A stretch of DNA of 64,000 nucleotides from the NCBI GenBank assembly GCA_022414725.1, contig CM039463.1, positions 87,300,700 through 87,364,699 on the forward strand, in the 5' to 3' direction. This stretch comes from Microglena sp. YARC. Its lineage: Eukaryota > Chlorophyta > Chlorophyceae > Chlamydomonadales > Chlamydomonadaceae. Shown piece after piece: positions 33,400 through 43,679 of this stretch; within the stretch, counting starts at the first letter, position 1; each line of letters begins with the position of its first letter. The notes beneath the pieces were generated by a model. It was not told where the DNA came from. It saw nothing but the letters and a program-made list of their open reading frames with translations, and did not search any database. The translations under genes and the position numbers were made by a program.

Positions 33400-34235
33400 T
33401 TTGGTTTACGGAGCCTGATCTCTTTTTTTTCACGCTGGCCCACCCCCCCACCTATCCGCAGATCAACGCCCTCTTCAGTGGACTTACTTTCTGGACCCTC
33501 GCTGGACACCGCACCCACCCAACCGTCCGCCCCGCTTCTTGGAACAGAGGCTCTCCTACCTCGAGGCTACTCCCCGCCGGTAAGAAGTCGTGATGCCTCT
33601 GCCTGCCCTCGAAAAACCCCATTTGGACGGGCCATGATAATATGCCTTTGATACCTGTTGCGCTACGCTTGTCCCTTGTTCCGTTGCAGCAGCGAATGCT
33701 CGTTCCTAGTTCCGTTTCCCGTCCCCACTCACGCCCCGAATTACACCTCCCATGCTTCCGCCTCTGGTCACGGGCCACCCTCTGGGTCCCCAGGACGGGC
33801 CTGACCCGACAACGGCTCACTACAACATACCCTGAACTTGTAGCCTGCAGGATTGGGTCGAAACGAGCTCTTCGAAATTGCAGAACGCAACGCCCTTGGG
33901 CTACTGTCCACCAGAAAATTCACAAGTGAACGCTCCTCCAGCTGAGACGGGGCTCGTGTCCACCAGCAAAGTGAACGCAGCTCGAGCTGAGATTGTTCAA
34001 TTGGGAATCGTTTAACTTCCGGAAATCCCCACGAGAAACGAATTCAGGTCCTTCGACAGTACACCTCGTTTGTTTGCCCCGTCACTGGCGGCATCCCTGA
34101 AATCCTCACGCGGACACCGGGTGTCTCCCGCTGACCTCTTCGAGGTTCAACAAAAAGTCCATGACTTGATCACGATAGGCTTCGTCGGCCGATTTATTGT
34201 TTTACCCACGAGTACTAGTATAGAAAGTCCTGCCG

Positions 34236-36165
34236 TCCGGACTCGCCATCGCCCCATCGGCCTTCATGATAGACAGCTTCCGAGATTTCATTGGCATATT
34301 CATCGTCGTTTACTTGGAAGACATACTCCTCTTCCGTAGACGATGCAGAACACGAAGGGACAACCGAATGGTCCTACCCGAAACAGGCAGATTCTTCCAA
34401 CCCGAACTCCCGAAGTGAAGTATCTCGGCCACGTGCTCTCGGGGGATGGCAATCGAGTCAACAAAACGCACGACAGGGCAGTCACGCCTGCCCGACTCCG
34501 GCTTGCTCGAAGCATGAACAACGTTCCACTAAGGATACCCCGCACTCGCACCCCCTCTGACCGCGATTGAAAAATCGACACGACCCGTGGGTTGGTATTT
34601 AAATACCAACGCTGGCAGGCAAGCCCTTGGGTAACGGAACGCCGGACTGCGGGGATCAGGTTTTGCGGCGGCCTGGACCCAAGACTGTCAAAGTGCCTTC
34701 AACGCTATAAACGAAAGCCTTACCAACGCTCCTCTGCTTGCCCACCACGATCCAACGTAACAATCTCGATCTGTCACGGACGCTTCCATCGAGGGCCGGG
34801 GGGCGTTCTCCTTCAGGAGGGTTGGCCGATTGCTTTCCATTCCCACAAGTTCTCGAAAACTCGCGCTTAAGGAATGGCGATGCTATCTCGAAGAATGTAC
34901 AGGCGAATTCGAAATCGATACTTATCACGAACCACTGGTCTACCTCGCAAATCAACCGATGCTTTCACGTAAGCAAGCTCGAGGCTTTCACGTAAGCAAT
35001 ACATGGAATTTTTCTCTGTGGAACGACTCGACCCTATCCACCCTCGTGAAAATTTCCCCGATATTTTGCTCGATTCCGAACGTGACTCTTGGTTCCGGTG
35101 TTCCCAAAACACGCAACACCTTACCCTACGCCCCGATGGCTCCTGGGTTGGTTCAGGCCGCTCTAAACGTTCAGCATCCGAGGCGCAGATCGTGGTCCCA
35201 AATGGCAACGCCCTCAAGAGTCGCATCTTGTTCGCCTTCCATTATACCCAGTGTGGCGGGCACCCGGGTTCGAACGCACGTTCAACTCTATCGGCCGTTA
35301 TTACTGATGGCCTACGATGCGCCTTGATGTTAACGATTCCGTTCGATCCTGTCATTCGTGCCAATCGGTGAAGGCTTCACACGAGCGCTGCCAAGGCACG
35401 CTGCAACCGCTCCCCATACGTGGGCTTACCAAAAGCAGAGGGGTCTGAATCCACAGAAAATATACCTGGCCAGGTCCGTCACACACAACGAACCGTACAC
35501 CGACAAACACGAACCGAAAACGAACCGGGGACAAAACAGGGACTGATCACCCCTCATAAGTCTCCCTTCCTAACGACAGCGCACGCACGCTGACCCCGAT
35601 GGCAATCCCGACCACCTTACCAACTGAGACCAATTGCACCCGATTGCTTCACACGAGTCGCTCTCCAACCTCCCGACACGATACTCCCTTCTGACAGCCC
35701 TCGGGCGGTGTCTTGGGTTCAACATGTGACCAACGCCTTGGACTGTGCAAAACAGGCCTTTCCAAATATCGACAGCGCACGTACGCTAACCTACATCGAC
35801 GCCCGGTTACCTTCCTTATCGGCCAGGAAGTCATGCTCTCGACGAAAAATCTGAAGTATTGGCCAGGACGAGCTCGAAAGCTCCTCCCTCGGTTCGTGGG
35901 ACCGTTCCCCATCACTCGAGTTTACGATAAACACGGTGCGACACTCGCCCTTCCCGATGGCTGGCGGATTCATCCTACGTTCCACGTATCCTTGCTCAAG
36001 GCTTACGTCCCCGATGGTCTCCGATGATCCGCCCCACCCTGACCATTTCAGGACTACTGACGAGCCCGTCTATGAAATCGGCAAAGTGGTCGACCACAAA
36101 ATCGAATCGGGACTCCTCCGCTACTACGTTCAGTGGCTGCACTCTGATCACGTCCATTGCTAGGA
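34236..36165 (+). pseudogene. Degenerate pol (RT, RNase H, integrase, chromodomain) of the LTR element
   Basis: Pieces of pol lie in changing frames. RT: FRDFIGIFIVVYLEDILLF, with Glu for the first Asp of the catalytic pair. RNase H: GGVLLQEG with PIAFHSHKFS. Integrase: GPFPITRVYDKHG. The chromodomain-like segment is interrupted by a stop codon at about 36161. Aspartic protease and the integrase catalytic core were not recognised. Not expected to be active. Confidence 0.8.
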
Positions 36166-36382
36166 ACTCGAATCCGACCTCGGTGGTCGATTCCGAAATC
36201 AATCTGTACTGGCGCCAGAACCCAGACAGCTCACGCCCTCTCGATCTCCCACCCGTCCCTGATCCGCACGCGCCGGTCCGCCCCCGCACTCGTCGCGAAG
36301 CCTCGACAGAAACCCCTGACGAGTATGTCCACCGAAAAAGCACACGACTCCAGGAGAAGTCGCGAGCCAGAGAGGGGGGAAA

Positions 36383-36723
36383 TGTGACAGATAACGATCC
36401 GTCACCGACGCTACCACGAGGTGGCGACGACTTCCCCGAGGAAGGTGAACTGACGTGACTCGACGTGCCCTGACGTCGAAGGTTGAACTGATAAACAGGT
36501 CCGCGACCTTCGTGCGCCTTACGTCCGCGCCCTTCACGCGACCTTCAGACTATTCGAGTATTCTGGCAGTCGAATTCGAATACACGGTTTTATCGCTAAA
36601 CCGCGGGAGGATGTAGGAGATTTAAGCTCGACGCTTAACTCTCTAAGGCCAGAAAATAGAGAGGTTCAAATCCTTTCCCTCCTGATACTTTATTTCAAGC
36701 TAAGACGTCTTTCAGACGTCACA
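36383..36723 (+). repeat. 3' LTR
   Basis: Direct copy of 33059-33399. Visible differences include GAACTGATAA for GAACCGATAA, TTCGTGCGCC for TTCGCGCGCC and CCTTACGTCC for CCTGACGTCC. It is followed by the target duplication CGCTG. Confidence 0.93.
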
Positions 36724-37061
36724 CGCTGAGCTCCTGGTCCCGACGACCTGAGAAAGATTTAGGTAGGTGCTGGGCCTCGGATATTCGAGGGGCAGAGAGG
36801 TGAATGGCATACAGCAGGTAGCAGTAAATTACATTATATCAACTCAGCAGCCCGTCCCAGGCCTCACCGGAAGCATCGTGGGCCAGGGACGTGTCGCTGG
36901 AGGTGTCTTTCGCCCCCGTAGGTCGCCCGAAGCACGCAAACAGTCCCATTACTTATTTTTTCTACGCGCTTATATTTTCTAGCAGTTGATTCTTCATGCA
37001 TGAATTCGAGGTCGGAATTCTTCAGATCGTCAAATTCTAGGCGTGACAGCTCGTCTGATAA

Positions 37062-37855
37062 GGGCGTGTTTCCAGTGGACCAAATAGTTCAACTGTGGGC
37101 GCCAGCGTGGCACGAGTGTTTCAAGTGGGAACAGTTCAACTTCAACAGTTCAACTTTTCGCCGATGTGGCACGCCAGGTGGGCAGCCACGTCAGGGTTTG
37201 TCCGTCGCCCTCCCCCTTCAACAGTTCAACTGCTGAGCAATCCCGAACACCACCCCCCCCCCCCCCCCCCTGTTCGGGATTGCTCAACAGTTCAACTATT
37301 TTGGGGGGAGGACGGTGGACAATTTCGAGGGAGGGCGGTGGACAAAATCACAAAAGTGATACAGCAGCGAGCATCTTCGCAGATTCTCCCCGAGATCTGT
37401 CAACATGCCCCGAGTTGCGAGTAATTGGGAGCCAATTTCAAGTTGGATGGGCGAAGACATGAAAGAAAGGCGGGAATTAACCAGTTCGAATGATGATAGC
37501 GAGAGCCACAGATTCGACCGAAATCTCATTCTGACCACCCGATCCGTTCGACCGGACGGAGCAGATGCAGAAGCGGCAGCGGCAGGAGGAGCAAGAGAAC
37601 AGATGGAAGTGAAGAGCGCAGCGAAATAATACACTGGCGGTGGTAAGCGGTGGATGCGGTGATTTGAGGAAACTTCGAGCAAGCTGCATGCACTTGCAGC
37701 GAGGGGGGCAGGGGACCAGAACGCGCTCGAGGGGCAGCCGTGATGACAAGGCACTTCTTGAGGTTTTAGGGCCCAGCTCAGCACTCGAACTTGAACTGTA
37801 GGGTTGAGTGGTCTACTATACACAGTTGACCTGTTGGTCCACTGGAAACACGCCC
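37062..37855. mobile_element. PIF/Harbinger-like non-autonomous DNA transposon, 794 bp
   Basis: Terminal inverted repeats of about 36 bp: GGGCGTGTTTCCAGTGGACC at the left, and its complement (GGTCCACTGGAAACACGCCC) at the right. TAA flanks both sides (37059-37061 and 37856-37858), the target preference of the PIF/Harbinger superfamily. Inside are repeated CAGTTCAACT motifs, a CCCGAACACC/GTTCGGG hairpin around a C run (37243-37281) and a 74-codon plus-strand ORF. No DDE transposase is recognisable. Confidence 0.8.
37405..37629 (+). CDS. Small hypothetical ORF inside the Harbinger-like element
   Basis: 74 codons starting MPRVASNWEPISSWMGEDMK, highly charged, ending with an Ala-rich segment (DGADAEAAAAGGAR). 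I recognise no domain. It may be a captured exon, a remnant of an element-encoded protein, or chance; the opposite strand is also open for 175 codons, which weakens the case. Confidence 0.25.
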   Translation: MPRVASNWEPISSWMGEDMKERRELTSSNDDSESHRFDRNLILTTRSVRPDGADAEAAAAGGAREQMEVKSAAK

Positions 37856-37859
37856 TAAG

Positions 37860-38950
37860 TAACGACCAAGAAACGGTTCAAGCCAGGTGAGGGGGCCTGG
37901 TCCAAACTTCTGTATGTCTGTTGTTCGCTAACAAACTTCAGTCTGTCTATTGTTCGCCAAGTCGCCGAAGTAACTAGAACCGAAGTTGGCCAATGCCCAA
38001 GTCTCAACCTGCATTATGAGACGGAAATATAAATGGAACAAAAGGAAGACAACAAAACAAATAACGCTCGTCGGCGTGGCATGGAATATTTGCTTGGAAA
38101 ACATGGGTTTCGCCAATGCTGTATGTGCTCACTGCGGCATGCACCCCTTCGACTCACTGATCAGTACGCTTGGCAAGCACCCAGTTTTTGGCGGAGCCCC
38201 CTCTTCAAGGGGGCGGGAGCCCCCAGGGTTACCCATTTGTCCGTTTGTCCGACCGAAAAAAACTTGACTCCTGACACGTCAGCCAAGGGTCGCGTAACTA
38301 ACTAACTCGCTTCGGTCAGCTCCATCGTTGCCACCTTTCGTTCCGTCGCCAACACACTCCGCCAATTTTCCGCGTCGCTGGCGACGCTGCATAGGACTTG
38401 TTTCCCGCATGCTTTGCGTGCATTATGAACAGAGCCGAATGCTTTTGCATGCAATGACATTTGTATGATTGAAAATGTATCCTGACGCAAAGCATGATAA
38501 GCTTGTGTTTCTATGATTCCGCTGTCTTAAAAGTCAGCTTCTATGGACCTTAGATCCCTGCTTTTGGTTTGAAATCTTCCAGCCAATATGTGTTTGCTGT
38601 GGCATGCATCCCTTAGACTGTATGAATATTTTTTACAGCCGAAGACGGCGAGCAGCCAAATTGCTGGCTGAAGCTAACCAAGTTCAAGTATTAACAGTAT
38701 ATACCGGTACCGGTATTGGTATAATTGTGTTGTTGGGTTGTGCTTTTACCACACAGCCATCTGATCAATGGCTTTGTGGTAGAACCATAGCTGAACAACC
38801 ATATACTTCCAGTTTCTTTGATCCAGTGCGTCACCTAAGTGCTTTTAGAACCGTTGAGATGTAGAGATGCACACCATGTGGTCTTTACATGTACTGACGA
38901 AGCCTACCTGAATTTAAAAGAGAGAGAAATGTATAAACATACTGAAACAG
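37860..38950. other. Repeat D copy (reverse) and SINE-tail fragment; no gene
   Basis: 38180-38410 is a reverse copy of repeat D (CCGCGTCGCTGGCGACGCTG; GGAGCCCCCTCTTCAAGGGG), matching 47330-47560. 38640-38710 carries AGCAGCCAAATTGCTGGCTG, also at 41330 and 47590. Confidence 0.55.
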
Positions 38951-38958
38951 AAGAAAAA

Positions 38959-41258
38959 TTACATTACATTACATTACATTACATTACATTACATTACATG
39001 TTAAAGTCTACTTGACACCGCGAGGGTGTATGAGACTCTGTGCTTTAAACAAAAAGAAAAAGCACCCACAAAGCAAAAAACCCCATTACATCAGGGGTGT
39101 GTCGAGGACAAACAAACCAAACTCCCAACCACCGTTTTGGTGGCGTAGGTATTAAACCCCCTAGAGCAGGACCCAGATCTCAACCACTTACAGTGGCGGA
39201 GGTAAGAAGCTAACAAATGAGAAGTCACAAGAAGAAAAAAGGGATAATAAATTACGGTGCCACTAAGCAGTCCAGGGCTTCCTGTCTTGCTCTTCTACAA
39301 GTAGAAAGATAGTCGGCTAGGTTGCTCCAAAAAGACTTAGTGCCATTTCCATTCATAAAGGTTCTGAATGTGGAATCGCAGAATTCCACATTCCATACGG
39401 TTAAGTCGGTATCCTCATGGACATGCCTATAAATATCTGTAAACAGCTTCTGGTAGCGAAGGCGAATATCATTATAAAAAGGGCACTCAAACATATGCAT
39501 TTCATCCTCAGGTTTTTGGAACCCACACATTTGACAGTGCCTCATTGAGCGAGGGATGTGTGCTCTATCCACCACCCTCATTCTTTCTGTGTTCAGCCAA
39601 TGGGAACCCATTCTAAACTGTGCTATAGAACGAATCTGATCCTGCTTATGTAAGGCGGATGTAAAGGGAATCAAGCCATTCTCATCATTGCTGTTGGCTG
39701 CGAACCATTTTTGGTATCGGAGGCGTTTAAAGCCAACCCTTCTCTCATCAGGGATGTCTCTAACTGCATTGGTGTCACTTGGGTACTTAAACCTCCATGA
39801 CTCAAAAACTTCAGACATAATACCTTCGACATCGACAGCCTCCAAAATGTTGAGGTTTTTACTGGATCCTAGCTTGTGGAGAGCACAACGTAAGTTATGA
39901 ACCCAGCCAGTGTTGGAGTCAAAAGATTCCTCAAGAGCCATTCTAATGAGATCCTCAGGTTCTTTATGTATGGTCTTGTTCCAGAAGCGCAAAGCTTGTT
40001 TAAGCCAAGCAAAACACAACGGGGTTCTACCCAGCTCTTCCATGATAATATTAGATGTAGTAGATTGGCAAACACCCAACATTTGTTTAAGTATACCTCT
40101 ATGCCATTTCTCACAAGCATGGTCATTTGCGATAAGTGTGTTGTTCAGAATAGAAGGAGCCCACACCTCACAGCCAAAATTCAGGATAGGTTGTACAAGA
40201 GAATCAAACAGGTGGGTGAGAATATCAATATTGTATATCTCCATAGTATGGCATCGCCTACGGAGCATGTGGTGTGCCTTTTGGGCCTTAGTGAGCATCC
40301 TAGAAAAAGCAGCTTTTGCACGATTGCTTGAGTCACCATCCACAAAGAGGGATCCCAAGTAGATAAAAGATAACTTTGTAGAAAGTTGTGCTCCATCATG
40401 GACTTGTACATAAATTTGTAATCAGGATCCATGCGGGCCTCATCACAGAATTGCTTGTTGAAAACGACAATCTCAGTTTTCTTTATATTCACAGCCATCT
40501 TAGTAGCCTCGCAGAAATCTCTCAGGCAGTCAAGCATCGCTTGCATATCTGCCGGGGATTCTGCCATCATAGCTAGGTCATCAGCATAAAGTAACAGTTG
40601 CAGAATCTTTCCCCTAAGCTCAGCCCCTACATTTGGGAGCTTGGATTGGAGGAACGATTCAATTCTATCAATGAACAGACCGAATAGGAGTGGGGATAGG
40701 GGGTCTCCTTGTTTAACTCCTACAAGGGATGGAAAGGAGGATCCAATGTCCCCATGTAGGCGAACTTGGAAAACAACATGATTATACATGGACTTAAGAA
40801 TACTGAGATAGGGGTCCTTGACTCCTAGCCTTGCTAAGCAATCCCATAGCAAGTCTCTGTTGACCCAATCATAAGCCTTCTTGAAATCAACAAAAGCAAC
40901 AAAGAGTGGTTTTTTCTTCTCTCTATATTTATCTACAATATGGTTAAGAATGAATGATGCATCTGCAGTACCCCTACCACTTCTAAATCCATATTGGCCA
41001 GCGGCTCTGGGGTTGAATTCTTCTGACCAATCATCTAGTCTACGTAGCATGCAAAGGGAGAAGATCTTTCCTATGGAGTTGCTCACCGCAAGACCTCGAT
41101 AGTTGTCCTTGTCATACACACTGCCTTTGGATTTGGGTACGGGTACCAAGGCAGCTGCAGCCCATTGGCTAGGGTAAGAGGTCTTCCAGATGAGATTAAA
41201 CAGGTTAGTCATAGCTTGTACAAATCGGGAGTTGGCCTCATGGGAAGCAAATCTGTGA
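38959..41258 (-). mobile_element. 5'-truncated LINE (non-LTR retrotransposon)
   Basis: Encodes the C-terminal half of a LINE reverse transcriptase and its tail, followed by about 290 bp of 3' UTR and a 3' simple-repeat tail of about eight TGTAA units (38959-39000, seen as ACATT on the plus strand). The 5' end breaks off in RT near 41258. I did not find a clear target-site duplication. The clade cannot be fixed from this fragment. Confidence 0.88.
39252..41258 (-). pseudogene. LINE reverse transcriptase and C-terminal region, one frameshift
   Basis: First frame (to about 40412) holds RT motifs: PVPKSKG, NYRGLAVSNSIGKIFS, FVDFKKAYDWVNRDLL, GVKQGDPLSPLLFGLF and the catalytic YADDLAM. A shift of one base near 40410 moves reading to a second frame that ends at 39252 and carries a C-terminal Cys/His motif, CQMCGFQKPEDEMHMFECPF. 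Only one frame break in 2 kb suggests recent insertion. There is no endonuclease domain because of 5' truncation, so the copy is inactive. Confidence 0.88.
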
Positions 41259-41656
41259 AAAATAGTTAAAAACGATGTCCATTTTTACATTTCACAGGTA
41301 AATATTGTTTTACTTAAGGTGGCGAGCAGCCAAATTGCTGGCTGGAGCCATGTTACCAAGTTAATACCCTCTACTGCCCTGTGATTACTGGGGAGTGTGG
41401 TGTCGTAGTGTTTATGCAACTAATTTATGTAACCAACATTTACTACGACATCAGACAAGGAGTAACTTGAAGGCCGGTTTGTAATGGAATCATATCAAAG
41501 TACACTGGCTGTAATGGAGCCATATCAAAATACACTGGCAATTAAGAGCGTGGAATCCGAGTTCTCACTTTGTTCTTCTTGTTCCTATTTTGTTCTTCTA
41601 ATTCTCACTCTTGTTTATTTTGCTGAAACACCTGTTCTCACTTTTCAGCCACTGTT

Positions 41657-42047
41657 TGGGGCTGCACATGGCAGCTACCAGCAAGCTCTATTAGCCAAGT
41701 TCAAGTTAGCCAGCCTCTGGGTCAAGTCCAAATCAGTCAGCTTCATTGGAATGCTCGTCATGTCAGCTTTCTGACGCACTAGCTTGGCTATACACAGGCG
41801 GTGAACACTGAACAGCGTGAATGCTGAGATAACTTGTTCCCACTTTTTTAACACTGCTTCTATTTTGGGCTGCACAGGGCAGTTCCCAGCAAGCTCTATT
41901 AGCCAGCCGCTGGGTCGATTCCAAATCAATCAGCTTCATTGGAATGCTCGTCATGTCAGGCATCTGCCACACAAGCTAGTGAGCTAGCCCCAAGTTTCAC
42001 CCTCGTACAGGGAAAGGGAGCTGCCTAGAAGCTGCTATGCATAGCCC
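41657..42047 (-). mobile_element. Two MITE family A copies in tandem
   Basis: 41657-41788 (partial) and 41877-42047 share CAGCTTCATTGGAATGCTCG and AAGCTCTATTAGCCA. The second ends GGGAGCTGCCTAGAAGCTGC, ATGCATAGCC, the inverted partner of its start. Confidence 0.7.
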
Positions 42048-42164
42048 CCCCAAAAGAAACCGTGCTATCAAGCCAAGCCATGAACACTTGCTCATAACAG
42101 CCCCAGCTCTTTTAGCGTTTCTCAATCAATACATGTAGGCTGGGCTGGTCCCTTCAGCAAAAGC

Positions 42165-42364
42165 ATAGTTTCTATATTCAGCCAAATGCAGCAGCTTCTT
42201 GGAAGCCCCCCTGGCTTGCCACCCAGCTAAACCTATAGCAAAGTAGTGCATATGGAAGCTGATATAATCAGATTTCCAGTACTGTTGACATCTTGGGGCT
42301 TAGCCCAGTGGCTGAATTAGGAAGCTGCTTAGAAGCTGCTGCTTGAAGGCAAAAGATAAGCTTT
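42165..42364 (+). mobile_element. MITE family B copy
   Basis: Contains GCAGCAGCTTCTTGGAAGCC, AATCAGATTTCCAGTACTG, CATCTTGGGGCTTAGCCCAG and GCAAAAGATAAGCT, aligning with 27005-27202 over its length. Ends are more diverged than in that copy. Confidence 0.65.
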
Positions 42365-42424
42365 GAGCTAAAGTTGCCACCCATTAAATTTAACATACAT
42401 TGATTTGTCAGGTTGCAAGCAAGA

Positions 42425-43065
42425 TAAGGCAGTGCAACGGGGAGGACGAACACAGCAGGAATGCGCTCAAGGTGCTCGCATCAGTCCAAGGCAGCACAAG
42501 ACTGTACAACGAGTAGAATGAACGCAGCAGGAATGCGCTCAAGGTGCTCTTATCAGTCCAAGGCAGCACAAGACTGTACAACGAGTAGAATGAACACAGC
42601 AGGAATGCGCTCAAAGTGCTCGAATCAGTACAAGGCAGCACAAGACTGTACAACGAGTAGAATGAACACAGCAGGAGTGCGCTCAAGGTACTCGTATCAG
42701 TACAAGGCAGCACAAGACTGTACAACGATTAGAATGGACGCAGCAGGAATGCGCTCAAAGTGCTCGTATCAGTACAAGGCAGCACAAGACTGTACAACGA
42801 GTAGAATGAACACAGCAGGAGTGCGCTCAAGGTACTCGTATCAGTACAAGGCAGCACAAGACTGTACAACGATTAGAATGGACGCAGCAGGAATGCGCTC
42901 AAAGTGCTCGTATCAGTACAAGGCAGCACAAGACTGTACAACGATTAGAATGAACACAGCAGGAGTGCGCTCAAAGTGCTCGTATCAGTACAAGGCAGCA
43001 CATGACTGTACAACTAGTAGAATGAACACAGCAGGTATGCGCTCAAGGTGCTCGTATTTGTAATG
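42425..43065 (+). repeat. 72-bp tandem repeat, about 8.5 units, open in one frame
   Basis: The unit contains GAATGAACACAGCAGGAATG, CGCTCAAGGTGCTCGTATCA and AAGGCAGCACAAGACTGTAC. Because 72 is divisible by three, one plus frame stays open for about 200 codons, giving 24-residue repeats such as RMNTAGMRSRCSYQYKAAQD. No flanking exon or start context supports a gene, so it is listed as a repeat. Confidence 0.85.
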
Positions 43066-43543
43066 CCTGGTTGTGCTGTCGGCAGGCGTACATTGTTAAG
43101 TGCGTACATACGATTAAATGATAAAACAACAGGAATACAGGTAGAGGTAACAATAACTCACAGGATACAAATGCAAATGCATACAGATGCAAACGCATAG
43201 GCATGAGTTGGTCGCTGGTGGCAGTGGCTGGTGGCCGCTGTGAGCAAATGCAAAAGCAGTGCAGATACAGGGCACGATCAACCAATGATTCCATGCAACT
43301 TGGATGGATCTTGCAGAAGAATCACCAAACCCGCGAGGTCATACAAGTCGTGAGGGATGGCTGTGGAGAGGAGTGAGTCCCTAAGACAAAAAGCGGTAGC
43401 TGTACCGCAACTGCACGGGGGGTCGACCAGGTGGTATATACATGTGAATATACATAAAATGATAAATTATAAAACAACAAGAAGACAGGAAAGGGCGAGG
43501 ACAAGGCAACAAAAACAGGCATGATCCAAATGCACAGGCCTAT

Positions 43544-43668
43544 GCAAAGATGCAACCTAAGAGGTGCTTGAGTGAGACTAGACTAGTAATGTCCACTGCA
43601 GGGTACCGGCTCACTAGGTAAAACCATCTAGTCTCACTCGAGCACCTCTTGGGTTGCATCTTTGCATA
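43544..43668. repeat. Foldback, about 40-bp arms
   Basis: GCAAAGATGCAACC with AGGTGCTTGAGTGAGACTAG (43544-43585) is matched in reverse by CTAGTCTCACTCGAGCACCT with GGTTGCATCTTTGC (43628-43665). It is followed by ACATACATA-rich sequence to 43920. Confidence 0.75.
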
Positions 43669-43679
43669 TGTGTGGTACC

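Larger units (their letters stand above)
33059..36723 (+). mobile_element. Ty3/gypsy-type LTR retrotransposon (chromodomain type), defective
   Basis: Two direct 341-bp LTRs (33059-33399; 36383-36723) start TGTGACAGATAACG and end CAGACGTCACA. The flanking 5-bp duplication is CGCTG (33054-33058; 36724-36728). A purine tract AGAGAGGGGGGAAA precedes the 3' LTR. Internal remnants in order: RT palm (about 34236-34335, YLEDIL where YLDDIL is usual, then VKYLGHVLSGDG at about 34410), RNase H (34780-34990, PIAFHSHKFSKTRA, LSRKQARG), integrase C-terminus (35790-36025, LLPRFVGPFPI, WRIHPTFHVSLLKAY) and a chromodomain-like piece (36080-36160, VYEIGKVVDHK). Frames are broken repeatedly and the 3.0-kb interior is too short for a full gag-pol. 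Confidence 0.93.
32059..36747 (-). pseudogene. Coiled-coil, Gly/Ser/Pro-rich protein, last exon split by an LTR element
   Basis: A minus-strand exon begins at 36747 after TTTCTCAG and runs 24 nt to 36724. It is interrupted there by the LTR element and resumes at 33058, staying open to a TAG at 32059. Across the insertion the reading frame fits when one TSD copy is ignored: RRDQELS, then SKKAVKSLQAELDSLKK and LHAKVRSLEQEKAGLEEL, a heptad coiled coil. After it comes a disordered region rich in Gly, Ser, Pro and Tyr (PMYNSQDQFRPTSRQPSGG; GSGSVRGSVGSSGSGSG). I recognise no family. Upstream exons were not found. With the insertion the exon cannot be translated normally unless the element is spliced out or another allele is intact. 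Confidence 0.6.
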
